Of a DNA stretch of 64,000 nucleotides, positions 24,660 through 34,209 are shown one piece after another. This DNA comes from Methyloprofundus sp. Its GTDB lineage: Bacteria > Pseudomonadota > Gammaproteobacteria > Methylococcales > Methylomonadaceae. Position 1 is the stretch's first letter; every line of letters begins with the position of its first letter. The notes below the pieces were generated by a model. The model searched no databases. It saw only the letters and a list, made by a program, of their open reading frames with translations, and was not told where the DNA came from. Location of the stretch: assembly GCA_016592635.1 (NCBI GenBank), contig AP023240.1, positions 4,071,630 to 4,135,629 of the forward strand, read 5' to 3'. The position numbers and the translations under genes were made by a program.

Positions 24660-25222
24660 TACCTATAGCAAGGTTCAAGAAGTGCTAACAGGAGTCTGGG
24701 TTTATACACTTGGTTACCCAAATAAGGAAGTAGAAACTAGTTTGAATTCAGCTTTATTAAGTGGTTATGGAGCTGATGGCCAGCAAGCTTTTAGTAATCG
24801 ACTGCGTTTAATTGCAGCTATTACAAACAGTCGATTGTGCTGGTTTGCAAAAATTATTTAACGCATTCTTCGCCAGCATCCCACATGATTGGTATCGCAA
24901 TAATCCGATTACTCAATATGAAGGCTATTATGTCAGCGTATTTTATTCGCATTTTGCGGCACTGGGCTTAACGATTATTTTAGAAGATACCACCAGTCAA
25001 GGGCGTATAGATATGAGTGTGCATTTTAATAAACATATCTATTTATTTGAATTTAAAGTTGTCGAGCAAGTACTGAAAGGGAAAGCATTACAGCAGTTAA
25101 AAGATAAAGCTTATGCAGATAAGTATCGGGCTACGGGGGAAACTATTCATTTGATTGTGGTGGAGTTTAGTAAGGATCTGCATAGTGTGGTGGGGTTTGA
25201 GGTTGAAGAACTGGAGAAATAA
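24660..25222 (+). pseudogene. Remnant of an AAA-ATPase-like/PD-(D/E)XK nuclease protein
   Basis: Two overlapping frames encode pieces of one ancestral protein. The first reads WVYTLGYPNKEVETSLNSALL and GYGADGQQAF. The second, shifted, reads CAGLQKLFNAFF, then YYVSVFYSHFAALGL, GRIDMSVHFNKHIYLFEFKV and ALQQLKDKAYADKY. This is the C-terminal half of proteins annotated as AAA-ATPase-like with a DUF1703 PD-(D/E)XK nuclease module: D in GRIDM, ExK in FEFKV. The N-terminal ATPase half is absent, replaced by a REP cluster, and a frameshift lies near 24810-24845. It is non-functional as it stands. Confidence 0.7.
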
Positions 25223-27075
25223 CGGTATTTACAAACAGAAAAATAAACCAATGGGGATAGTAAAATGTCAGGATGGTATGTAACAGCTAATGATATAAAG
25301 AATTGGACTGCCACTAATAAACGTGAAGCTGAGGAGATACTTCCTTTATTAGTTAAAAAATTAATCTTAGCCTCTTGCAATCCTAAAAATAGAGACTTTC
25401 CTTCTGGTGATGCTGTCGCTATCGGTGGCTGGGATGGTGTTCTCGAAGTTGGTGAAGCAACTGAGTTTATTCCTGCGGGTAAGTCTGGTTGGGAGTTCGG
25501 TACTAATGTTGCTGTAAAAGGAAAAGCTGATGACGATTATTCAAAACGACTAAAAAACCCAGCCCCATTTAAGTTAGATGAAACAACATTTGTTTTTGTC
25601 ACATCAAGGTTATGGACAAAACGAGATGAGTGGGTTCGGTTAAAAAAATCAGAGTGTGAATGGAAAAATGTTAAAGGGATAAATGCTGAAACATTAGAAA
25701 GTTGGTTAGAAACATGCCCAGCTGTACATCGGGAGTTTTCTGAATTATTAGGAAAACGTACTGCCTCAATGTGGGATGTAGAACAATCATGGAATGAATA
25801 TATAAACCAAACCGAGGTGAATCTCACATCAGATTTTCTTCTCCATAATAGAGAAGACGAGTCTAAAAAAATTGAAAATATTGTTTTAGGGCAACCAGCA
25901 TTACATAGAATTAAATCCACATCAAAGATAGAAGCGTATGGGTTTATTTTAGCTTCTCTTGTTGGTTCTGATATTGCAAAATCTCGCTGCCTTATCATTA
26001 AAGACCAAAAAGCATGGGATTTAATAGCTACAAATAATCAGTCCTTAATTTTAGTACCTCATGATTTTTTGCCTTCTGGAATGGGAGTGGCCGTTTCTAA
26101 TGGGCATATTGTCATAATTGCAACTGATAAACAAGATACTCATTCTGAGTCAATTTACCTAAATCGTCTATGTCGTCTAGAGAGACAAGGTGGATTTAAA
26201 AAGTTAGGTTTTAATGATGAAGAAATAAAGTCTTTATATGATGATACAAAAGGATACATGGAGCCTTTACTCCGCCATTCTTTGCTACAGCCCATAGATT
26301 ATAAACCTCCTTCTTGGCCAGATAAATATCCACTAGATGCTCTTTTTGCAGTTCTGTTTGCTTCTGAATGGGTAGAAGATAATGAATTTGATAGAGAAGC
26401 TTTAGAAACTTTATCTGCTCTACCCTATGCTGACTTTAATAAAATTATTATCAGACTATCAAAAGAAAATGACCCTCCTATACGGCTTGTAGGTAAGGTA
26501 TGGCAGGTTATTTCAAAAGTGGGTTTTTGGTTGTTGATAGCTCCTAAAATAGCCGTTCCCTATCTTGAATGCCTAGGGAAAGCTGTTTCAATTGTGCTAT
26601 CTGATTTAGACCCATCGTATGATTTACCCTCTGATGAGAGATATATGGCTTCTATCACAGGAGCTATGCCTAAGTATTCAAGTTTACTAAAGAGAGGTTT
26701 ATCAGATAGCCTTGCTTTATTGACTACTTTTGGTGATGTTTTTTTTTCCCAATTAGGTGGAGATAAACCCTCTGATCATATTCGTATTTGGATCAGAGAT
26801 CTTTTTAATACTAATAAAGGGGTAAAGTTTTGGTATTCGCTTGGTAGTTGTATGCAGTTAGTTGCTGAAGCCGCCCCAGAAGAATTTATTTCGGCTGTTG
26901 AGGCAGCGACATCAAATGAAAATTCATATTTACTTGGGTTGTTTGAAGAGGAAGGACTGACTACTTTAGGTGGTGGCTGCTATCATTCAAATTTACTTTG
27001 GTCTTTAGAGCAACTATCTTGGAACAAACAATATTTTGCCAAAGTTAGCTTATGTTTGGCTCGCTTAGCGGAGCT

Positions 27076-27125
27076 AGACCCTGGAGGTCGATGGGGTAAT
27101 AGACCCTGGAGGTCGATGGGGTAAT
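27076..27125 (+). repeat. 25-bp tandem duplication causing a frameshift
   Basis: Bases 27076-27100 and 27101-27125 are identical (AGACCCTGGAGGTCGATGGG plus GTAAT). The duplication adds 25 bases, shifting the frame and giving a premature stop after NRPWRSMG. With one copy removed the frame reads DPGGRWGNRP then SSSLVDIYLGW. Confidence 0.93.
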
Positions 27126-27568
27126 AGACCCTCAAGTTCGTTGGTCGATATTTATTTGGGGTGGGTAAATAATACGTCTATTTCACATGAAGAAAGGGTA
27201 CAGGTACTTGATAAATTACTAATCCCACAATATCCAGAAGTCACTTGGAAATTGCTGCTGTCATTTTTAATAAATAAAGCGAATCATACCACTGGAATAA
27301 ATAAACCTAAGTATCAAGATTGGTCTAAATGTGTTGAACGCAGTACTACAATTCACGATTATCATCACTATGTTGGTTCAATTGTAGATTTATTGTTTCG
27401 TGAGATTGACTACGATAAGGATTCTCGGTTATGTGATCTGATTGATAACTTTAATTCATATACTGAAACGCAGCAACAGGAAATTATTAGTAAGTTATTA
27501 GGTCAAACCGTTAACCTAATTTCTGATGAGGCTAGGGATAAAATTCTCAACCAATTAAGGGAAACTCT

Positions 27569-27578
27569 ATCTCATCAT
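27569..27578 (+). repeat. Target-site duplication of the IS at 27579-28784
   Basis: ATCTCATCAT here is repeated at 28785-28794 immediately outside the IS ends. Ten bases suits the IS4 family. Joining the two sides at one copy restores SHHREFPGLEW in frame. Confidence 0.95.
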
Positions 27579-28784
27579 TCACTACCGTACACTTTTTAAA
27601 GCAGGTATTGCGAAGAGTAGAAAAAATGGTAATGTGGACGATTTACATTGAAAATACCCTACATTGTCAGATTCTTACAAGATTTATCGCACCATTCATA
27701 GCGGCCTTCAAAAATTCTGGGATTTTGATCCCAGCAAACGTCAAAATAACGGCTTAAATATCCTGACAGGGTTTATCTGCGGTATTATACAAAGTAAATC
27801 TGTTAAGTTAGCTAATGTGGCAGGAGAGATTCCAGGATCAGGTAAAGAAGAAAGCCAAATCATGCAATTGCGCCGTTGGCTGAAAAATGAAAAAGTGGGT
27901 GTCGATTTATTTTATTTACCCTTTATAGAGGTTCTTCTTCGGTGTTTAGCCAAACAAACGCTAGTACTTGCTATTGATGGCAGCACGACAGCGCAAGGCT
28001 GTATTACCTTGATGGTCAGTATGATTTATAAAGGTAGAGCTCTGCCATTGCTGTGGGTAACCCGTAAAGGTAAAAAGGGGCATTTTCCTCAAGATATGCA
28101 TATCGAATTGATTAAATCCGTTCAGGCGATAATCCCGGAAGGTACGTCGGTCATTTGTTTGGGTGACGGGGAATTTGATGGAGCAGACTGGCTGGAAACC
28201 ATTAGTAGTTATGGCTGGAAGTATGCCTGCCGAACGGCAAATAATGCGATATTGTATGAGAATGGAGATGAATTTACATTTAAAGATATTTGTCCCGAAC
28301 AAGGAAGCATGACTGAAATATCGGCGGTTGAATTCACTCGTAAACGTAGCATTGTAGTAAGGGCGGTTGTTTATTGGGGGAGAAAATATAATGACCCTAT
28401 TTATCTAGTGACTAATTTCCCCACAGGGGGTGAAGCATTTAACTGGTATCGCAAACGTTTCCGTATAGAAACGCTGTTTTCAGACCTTAAAGGTCGAGGG
28501 TTTAACTTGCAGAAAAGTGGATTAAGGGCTCCTGAGCGAGTTTCTCGACTTATTATGGCAGCGGCTTTAGCTTATATATGGATGGTTTATTTAGGAGAGC
28601 TTGCTCTGACTAAGAGCTGGGATAAAATTATTCATCGCAAAGATCGTTGTGATTTGAGTTTGTTTACTCTTGGAGTGCGGTTATTAAAGCGCCTGCTGAG
28701 AGAAGGAAAAATACTCCCTCAATTCTGCCTCACATTATCGGGCAAGGCATTGCTGTGAGGAGGTGAAAAAGTGTACGGTAGTGA
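27579..28784 (+). mobile_element. IS4-family insertion sequence (1206 bp)
   Basis: Perfect 19-bp terminal inverted repeats (TCACTACCGTACACTTTTT and complement) flanked by the 10-bp duplication ATCTCATCAT define the ends. It carries a full-length DDE transposase. Its ends and transposase differ from those of the first IS, so this is a second lineage. It interrupts the large 25265-30297 gene. Confidence 0.95.
27664..28758 (+). CDS. IS4-family DDE transposase
   Basis: The 364-residue transposase begins at TTG 27664, the only standard start after the upstream stop at 27649-27651. The catalytic Asp residues are in LVLAIDGSTTAQG and CLGDGEFDGADW. The IS4 signature Y-(2)-R-(3)-E-(6)-K is in WYRKRFRIETLFSDLKGRG. 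The frame is uninterrupted from end to end, so the element could be active, in keeping with its perfect ends. It lies wholly within the IS, 26 bases from the right end. Confidence 0.92.
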   Translation: MSDSYKIYRTIHSGLQKFWDFDPSKRQNNGLNILTGFICGIIQSKSVKLANVAGEIPGSGKEESQIMQLRRWLKNEKVGVDLFYLPFIEVLLRCLAKQTLVLAIDGSTTAQGCITLMVSMIYKGRALPLLWVTRKGKKGHFPQDMHIELIKSVQAIIPEGTSVICLGDGEFDGADWLETISSYGWKYACRTANNAILYENGDEFTFKDICPEQGSMTEISAVEFTRKRSIVVRAVVYWGRKYNDPIYLVTNFPTGGEAFNWYRKRFRIETLFSDLKGRGFNLQKSGLRAPERVSRLIMAAALAYIWMVYLGELALTKSWDKIIHRKDRCDLSLFTLGVRLLKRLLREGKILPQFCLTLSGKALL

Positions 28785-30424
28785 ATCTCATCATAGGGAG
28801 TTTCCAGGTTTAGAATGGACTTGGTCAACTGAACTATTGGATCAATTAGAGGAGGTTTATTATCATTTTAATTATGCCGATACAGTTAAAGCCAATGTGT
28901 ATTTATTTAATGATCATTGGCCAAAGTTTATTTACCCAGTCAATCGAAAAGAAGGGGGGTATGAAGAGCGTGATGATCTCGTTCAGAATAGCCGTATAAA
29001 AATTATCGAGACTCTTTATCAGGAGGGAGGTAATAATGCACTAGAGCAATTAATATTGGCAAGTTCTTGCCCTGAAATAGTGGGTAATTCTACTTATAAA
29101 TCTTCCGTTTCAAATGACGTATTAACTATAGCACTCAAATGGTTAAGTGAAGATTGCAAATATGTCATTTTTTCAGAAAGCTATTTTTTAATCTTAGCTT
29201 ATGAAAATATGAATAGTGCAGTTGACATATTGAAGGAAAACCCATCATGGGGTGAAGATAAAAAATCACAATTTTTATTGTGTTTTCCCAGAAATAAAGA
29301 AACTTTTGCTTTAGTTGATGAGCTAGATCAAGCTGGGCAGTCTTTATACTGGACTAAGTTAAATCGTTACTTTGTATCAGATAAAGACATAGAGCTTGTA
29401 TCTATTGTTGCCACAAAATTTTTAGAACATGAGAGACCATTAGCTACTTTATATGCCATTTCTCAGGTGTTTCATAATAGTGGGCCTAGTTTATTAGATG
29501 GAAATCTAGTTGAATCTATTTTGATCAAAATAGCTATAGACCCTAAGGATTTAAACAGCCCGTCAATACAAATTGATCAATATAAAATTTTGAAGGCTAT
29601 TGGGCTCATTCAGAATTTTAGTGGTATAAAAGCTGAGAGTATTCGACAGCTTGAATGGCTTTATTTACCATTCTTTCGGTTTAGCGAGGTTCAGCCATGT
29701 TATCTTTTTAACTATGTTGCTGAGCACCCAGAATTTTTTGCTCAGTTGGTCGTTTGGATATATAAGCGCAATGATGGTGAGGAAGATAATGCCGAGGAGT
29801 TATCTCAAGAAAAGCAAGAACAAAGAGCTGAAACAGAATGGGAATTATTAGATACATTATCTATTTTACCTGGAGTAAATGGCGATGATATTGATAATGA
29901 TCTTTTTAATTCTTGGGTTGATACAACCAGAACTGCTTTTAAAGAGTCAGGGATAATTGATATTGGCGATACTAAAATTGGAAAGTTTTTAGCAAAAAGC
30001 CAAGCAGGAAAAGATAAAATTTGGCCTCATGAAATAGTTAGAAGTGTTGTTGAAAGAATAAAAAGTAAAGATTTTGAAAATGGAATGGAATGTGGAAGAG
30101 TAAATTCTAGAGGTGTAACTACTAGACACCCATATGCAGGTGGTTTACAAGAGAGACAATTAGCACTTAATTATTTTAAAGATGCTGAAAAAATTCAATT
30201 GATATGGCCTAGGACAGCTGGTATTTTAAAGTCGATTGCAGAAAGCTATGAAAGGGGTGCAAATAGAGAAGATCAGAATGTTGAGATTAATTATTAAACC
30301 ACCAACTTCAAGAAATAAATAATTCACTTTATAAGGATTCAAGAGAAGTGAGCAAGAACTTAATTTACACACGCTAAAAGCCAAACCCCAGAAAATAAAA
30401 ATAAGATTACTTGAGACAAAAAAC

Positions 30425-30643
30425 ATGCAATCACAAAAAGAAAGTACATCCCACAATTTATATAATCTATACGCTAGCTTACCAAATGCAACACAGCAGG
30501 AATTTCTACGTGAGTTATTGCAAAAACAGCATCAACAAATAGAAGACATTGCCTTCCATCTTGCTTGTAAGCAAGCGAAAGATGAAAATGAATTTTTAAG
30601 TGAAGCGGAAGTAAGTTCTTTTATTGATAGCTTATCTCAATGA
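30425..30643 (+). CDS. Small antitoxin-like protein of a RelE/ParE module
   Basis: The 72-residue, Gln/Glu-rich helical protein (MQSQKESTSHNLYNLYASLP; QQEFLRELLQKQHQQIEDIA; EAEVSSFIDSLSQ) overlaps the following toxin gene by four bases (ATGA). The spacing and order are those of an antitoxin followed by its toxin. I do not recognise a standard DNA-binding motif, so the antitoxin call rests mainly on context. Confidence 0.7.
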   Translation: MQSQKESTSHNLYNLYASLPNATQQEFLRELLQKQHQQIEDIAFHLACKQAKDENEFLSEAEVSSFIDSLSQ

Positions 30644-30909
30644 AAATACAAATCAGCAAACACTTTGTTAAAGATGCGAAAAAAATTGCTGATAAGCGTA
30701 TTTTACTGAAGATAAAACAAATTATAGAGAAGGCAGGAGAAGTGGAGGACTTATCTCAATTAACGGGCATTGAAGAAATGTCGGGTTACCCTAATTACTA
30801 TAGATGTAAGTTCGATTATCGTTATCGAATAGGTATCTTTTTAGATGCGGGAACTGTGCAATTTCTTAGGGTAGGAAGAAGAGAAAGTTTTTATAAAAAA
30901 TTCCCCTAA
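30640..30909 (+). CDS. RelE/ParE-family toxin
   Basis: The 89-residue basic protein MKIQISKHFVKDAKKIADKR continues through IEEMSGYPNYYRCKFDYRYRIGIF and ends VQFLRVGRRESFYKKFP. The pattern KxF.KD..K, the central Y-R-x-K-x-x-x-R-Y-R-I-G strand pair, and the C-terminal RVGRRESFYKKFP match RelE/ParE-type mRNA interferases or gyrase poisons. It overlaps the upstream antitoxin by four bases. It lies directly after the broken large gene in accessory DNA. Confidence 0.88.
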   Translation: MKIQISKHFVKDAKKIADKRILLKIKQIIEKAGEVEDLSQLTGIEEMSGYPNYYRCKFDYRYRIGIFLDAGTVQFLRVGRRESFYKKFP

Positions 30910-30983
30910 TTGCTGCCCATTATCATGCAGTTCAAGCTGACAGTGTGTGGATAGGTTAGTTTTCAATAAGGCAAGTAAACTGA

Positions 30984-31745
30984 TTAAAGCTGATGCTTAA
31001 TAGCCCTATCCTGAAAATTCATCTCAAAAGGTTTCAGTTCAAATTCGTGTACCCAAGCACTCGGTGCTTGTTGATGCACAGTCCAATAAGTTTCTGCAAT
31101 GCCTTCTAATGTTAATAAACCTTGCTGGTTTTTTTCTTGGTAGTAGCCTGGAAAATGCGGAGTGATTTGTTTACTATTGAAAGCACTGTCGATATTGGCA
31201 TGTATTATATGAATACCTTCAGCAGAAAACTCTTCTGCCAAGTTTAGAGCAAAGGATTTTAATTCGGTGTGCACTGATGCAGCAGCTGTAAAAGGTAGTT
31301 TAGTCTCTAAAATTTCAGTGGCCCCCGTAAAAAACAATGAACCGTTATTATTAGGTTGCATGCATTCAATAACTTCCTTAGCAAATAGAAAAGCACCTAA
31401 GCAGTTCTGTTGCCATAAGGCGGTAAAGACTTCAGTATCCGTTTCTAAAATGGAGGCAGGAATGTTGCTATCGACATTGTAGACTGCAAGTTGCAGGGTA
31501 CTTCCTTCAAAATTAATAATATCAAATAAATTATCAATGTCATATTCTTGGCTTGCATCCGCAACGACAGGGCTGACTTTTCCGCCATCGCTCAAGATAC
31601 CATCCGCAACTATTTGTAGTGTGGTAAAGTTGCGCCCAGCTATATAAACATGCAAACCTTGTGCAGCGAAATGCCTTGCCAATATTGCACTAAGGCCACA
31701 CTCGGATTCAACCCCCATGATAATAGCTGAGCATTGTGACTCCAT
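30984..31745 (-). CDS. SDR-fold protein with altered active site
   Basis: The 253-residue protein has a short-chain dehydrogenase Rossmann fold (SAIIMGVESECGLSAILARHFA at the start with a degenerate Gly-rich loop; SLFFTGATEIL; AAASVHTELKSFALNLAEEF). The usual YxxxK catalytic pair is replaced by HxxxK (HTELK), as in related SDR subfamilies that lack the Tyr, so the oxidoreductase function is uncertain. It overlaps the end of the carbonic anhydrase gene by one base (ATG at 31745), suggesting an operon. Substrate and partner are unknown. Confidence 0.8.
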   Translation of the reverse strand: MESQCSAIIMGVESECGLSAILARHFAAQGLHVYIAGRNFTTLQIVADGILSDGGKVSPVVADASQEYDIDNLFDIINFEGSTLQLAVYNVDSNIPASILETDTEVFTALWQQNCLGAFLFAKEVIECMQPNNNGSLFFTGATEILETKLPFTAAASVHTELKSFALNLAEEFSAEGIHIIHANIDSAFNSKQITPHFPGYYQEKNQQGLLTLEGIAETYWTVHQQAPSAWVHEFELKPFEMNFQDRAIKHQL

Positions 31746-32322
31746 TATTGAACTTTACCTGCTGCTGTTGCCTCAGGCACTTCAATTAAGCTACCTGTTT
31801 TAACATCATAAATATAGCCATAAACTGGAATATCATAGGGTACTAAAGGGCTGGTTTTGATGCGAATGACATCTTCGGTAACACTGGCTGCCTGGTCTTT
31901 AATGGTTAGCCAGTTGATATATTTGCCTTCTGCCGAGCTTGGACCTTCACAGCAATCATGCCAGCCATCGGCATCAACTGATGCTGTTTTTAAGCTTTGG
32001 TCGAGTAATTCACTCATGATCTCGTTAGTAAAAGTCTCCATGCCACAGTCAGTATGGTGAATAACAAACCACTCACGCGTGCCTAATAGTTTGTAGGAAA
32101 TAACTAAAGAACGGATAGCATCGTCACTTGCTCGGCCGCCTGCATTACGAATAACATGGGCATCACCTTCAGATAAGCTTGCATATTTTGCTGGATCAAG
32201 CCGTGCATCCATGCAAGTTAAAATGGCAAATTGGCGACCAGGAGGCATGGGTAAATCGGCTTTATCAAAATTATTAGTATATTCACGGTTAGCTAGTAAA
32301 CCTCATTGAGTATTTTCGACAT
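31745..32322 (-). pseudogene. Beta-carbonic anhydrase with an N-terminal frameshift
   Basis: The main frame (31745-32248, 167 residues from MPPGRQFAILTCMDARLDP) has the beta-class zinc/active-site set: C-x-D-x-R in CMDAR and H-x-x-C in HHTDCG, plus the IRNAGGRASDDAIRSL segment. It reversibly hydrates CO2. The family has about 25 more N-terminal residues. Upstream an ATG at 32322 with ribosome site AAGGAG encodes MSKILNEV, then stops, while the next frame continues LLANREYTNNFDKADL directly into MPPGR. One missing T in the TTT run at about 32298-32301 explains this. It is either a true inactivating frameshift or a sequencing error in a homopolymer. Confidence 0.8.
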
Positions 32323-32563
32323 GGGGTAAATCTCCTTTATTGTTATTATGTATGTGATTAAAAAATCAGTTGTGCACCATTACAGTTGCAAAGTATTTGC
32401 GTAGCGATTTGTAATGACGGAATACTTGTTGTGCAACTAAAATCATATTAAGCAGGTTTCATACCAATTGTATCTATAAATAAAAACAAACACTTACAGT
32501 TTTACTTTGTTGTATTTGTGCAGTTATAATTCACAGATTGAATAAAAACTGCATAATTGGCTT

Positions 32564-34126
32564 ATGACTTATAATTCGCTTTCTGATTTAACCCCTATTA
32601 TTTTTTTGCAAACATTTGTTATTGAGCTTATGCATGCGAGCGAACAGTTAGGATCCGAGCAGTGTCAGCAACTCATCGAAAATATTGCTTTAACGGCAGG
32701 TTGTTTTTTTGAAGAAGTGTATCGATCTGCTAGTGATAATGAAAATGATGCTTTAGATATCGAGAGCTATATTGAGCTAATTCTAGGCTTGAAAAATAAT
32801 ATTGGCGGCAATTTTTCACTGTCTGCCAGTGATCAGGACTGTATTGCTGTTTGTAATAGTAGCTGTCCTTTTGGTGAAAAAGTAGTTAACTTTCCTGAGC
32901 TATGCGGTATGACCTCAAGTGTGTTTGGAGGCATTGCGGCGCGTAACTTTGGTTATGCTAAAGTGGAGATTGCCAAAAGTATTGCTAATAATGATGGTTG
33001 TTGTGAAGTTTATATTCATTTAAACTCCAAAAGTGGTAAAGGTAAACAAGGAGTTGAATACCACGGCAATAGAGGTCAACAACAAGATGAACAAAGCTTT
33101 GCTCTATTACAGTCGCAGATAGAAGAGCGCATGCTAAAAATATGGCGTAAACAAAGCAGTAAGCAAGCACAAAAAAGCCAAGCGCCAGTGATTATTGCTA
33201 ACTCTCTGGCTATGAAAAAAGTTTTGCATGCAATAGAGGTGATTGCACCGACTCTGGCAACGATTCTTATTCAAGGTGAGACAGGTGTTGGTAAGGAGTT
33301 GGTCGCGCGGGCTATTCACGCAATGAGTACTCGTAATGATAAAGCGTTTGTCGCCATTAATTGTGGTGCTATTGCGGAAAGTCTATTGGAAAGTACTTTA
33401 TTTGGTCATGAAAAGGGCGCTTTTACTGGCGCTATAGATGTGCATAAAGGGTATTTTGAAAGAGCAGAAGGCGGTACATTATTTCTGGATGAAATTGATT
33501 CCTTATCTCCGGCAGCCCAAACTCGTTTGCTTAGGGTTATTCAAGAAGGTGAGTTGGAGAGAGTGGGGGGGAAGCAAACCATACAAGTTGATGTGCGTAT
33601 TGTTTCCGCCACCAATATTGAGTTGTCTGAAAAAGTAGAGAAAAAGTTATTTCGCAATGATTTGTACTATCGCATCAATGTGGTTAAGTTGGGAATACCA
33701 CCTCTTGCCACCAGACCAGAAGATTTGTCGGCATTGGTTATGTTAATTTTGCAAAAAATTAGTAAGAAACATAATAAAAATGTTGGCTCGGTGAGTGCTG
33801 ATGTTATGCGTAAGATTTATGCTTACCAATGGCCTGGTAATGTGCGGGAATTAGAAAACGCCTTGGAACGCAGTTTATTATTTACTGTGGGCGAGGAAAT
33901 AACGGATTTAAAGCTGGATGTTAGTGCAACAAAACCAGAGCTTACTAATTGGAAACAAAGTAAAGAGCAGGCAATAGCAAATGTCGAGCGGACATTTTTG
34001 CAGGCATCTTTGCAACAATACCAAGGTGATATTAAGGAGATTGCAGAGCGAATGGAATTATCGACACGTGCTGTGTATAACAAATTAAAAAAGTATCACA
34101 TTAACCCTGATGATTATCGAGGGTAA
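32564..34126 (+). CDS. Sigma-54-dependent transcriptional activator with a cysteine-containing sensor domain
   Basis: This 520-residue bacterial enhancer-binding protein has an N-terminal sensor domain (about 1-165) with conserved cysteines in CNSSCPFG, PELCGMTSSVFG and NDGCCEVYIHL. That pattern recalls the methanogen output domain 1 (MetOD1)/4-vinyl-reductase-like sensors. The central AAA+ domain has Walker A GETGVGKE, the sigma-54-contacting GAFTGA loop, GGTLFLDEID and the sensor RIVSATN. The C-terminal Fis-type helix-turn-helix has DIKEIAERMELSTRAVYNKLKK. It opens sigma-54 promoters in response to a signal, perhaps redox or metal. The gap before it is 241 bp, divergent from the carbonic anhydrase. 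Possible targets nearby are the carbonic anhydrase/SDR operon and the PEP-CTERM gene. Confidence 0.87.
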   Translation: MTYNSLSDLTPIIFLQTFVIELMHASEQLGSEQCQQLIENIALTAGCFFEEVYRSASDNENDALDIESYIELILGLKNNIGGNFSLSASDQDCIAVCNSSCPFGEKVVNFPELCGMTSSVFGGIAARNFGYAKVEIAKSIANNDGCCEVYIHLNSKSGKGKQGVEYHGNRGQQQDEQSFALLQSQIEERMLKIWRKQSSKQAQKSQAPVIIANSLAMKKVLHAIEVIAPTLATILIQGETGVGKELVARAIHAMSTRNDKAFVAINCGAIAESLLESTLFGHEKGAFTGAIDVHKGYFERAEGGTLFLDEIDSLSPAAQTRLLRVIQEGELERVGGKQTIQVDVRIVSATNIELSEKVEKKLFRNDLYYRINVVKLGIPPLATRPEDLSALVMLILQKISKKHNKNVGSVSADVMRKIYAYQWPGNVRELENALERSLLFTVGEEITDLKLDVSATKPELTNWKQSKEQAIANVERTFLQASLQQYQGDIKEIAERMELSTRAVYNKLKKYHINPDDYRG

Positions 34127-34170
34127 GTTGGATTGGATAATTTCTAAGTGAAAAAATAGTAGGCTCTCAT

Positions 34171-34197
34171 AAAGCCCGCTGGCTATCAGCGAGCTTT
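34171..34197. terminator. Hairpin between convergent genes
   Basis: AAAGCCCGCTG pairs with CAGCGAGCTTT (one mismatch) around a short loop and lies between the sigma-54 activator and the PEP-CTERM gene, which converge. The flanking A-run is on the right side, so termination would be of the minus-strand transcript only weakly; I call it a shared terminator with moderate confidence. Confidence 0.5.
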
Positions 34198-34209
34198 AAA
34201 AAAAGGATA

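Larger units (their letters stand above)
25265..30297 (+). pseudogene. Large gene of unknown function broken by a 25-bp duplication and an IS
   Basis: Three frames (25265-27124, 27141 onward to the IS, and IS end to 30297) belong to one gene. Removing one copy of the 25-bp tandem repeat, the 1206-bp IS and one 10-bp target repeat leaves exactly 3792 bases, 1263 codons plus stop, in one frame. The N-terminal 180 residues (MSGWYVTANDIKNWTATNKR; DAVAIGGWDGVLEVGEATEF; SGWEFGTNVAVKGKADDDY) look like a substrate- or nucleic-acid-binding module with conserved acidic and Lys residues, possibly nuclease-like. The remainder is mainly helical without clear motifs. I do not recognise the family; its size and accessory context suggest a defence or conflict function. 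The breaks are clean and therefore recent. Confidence 0.8.
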
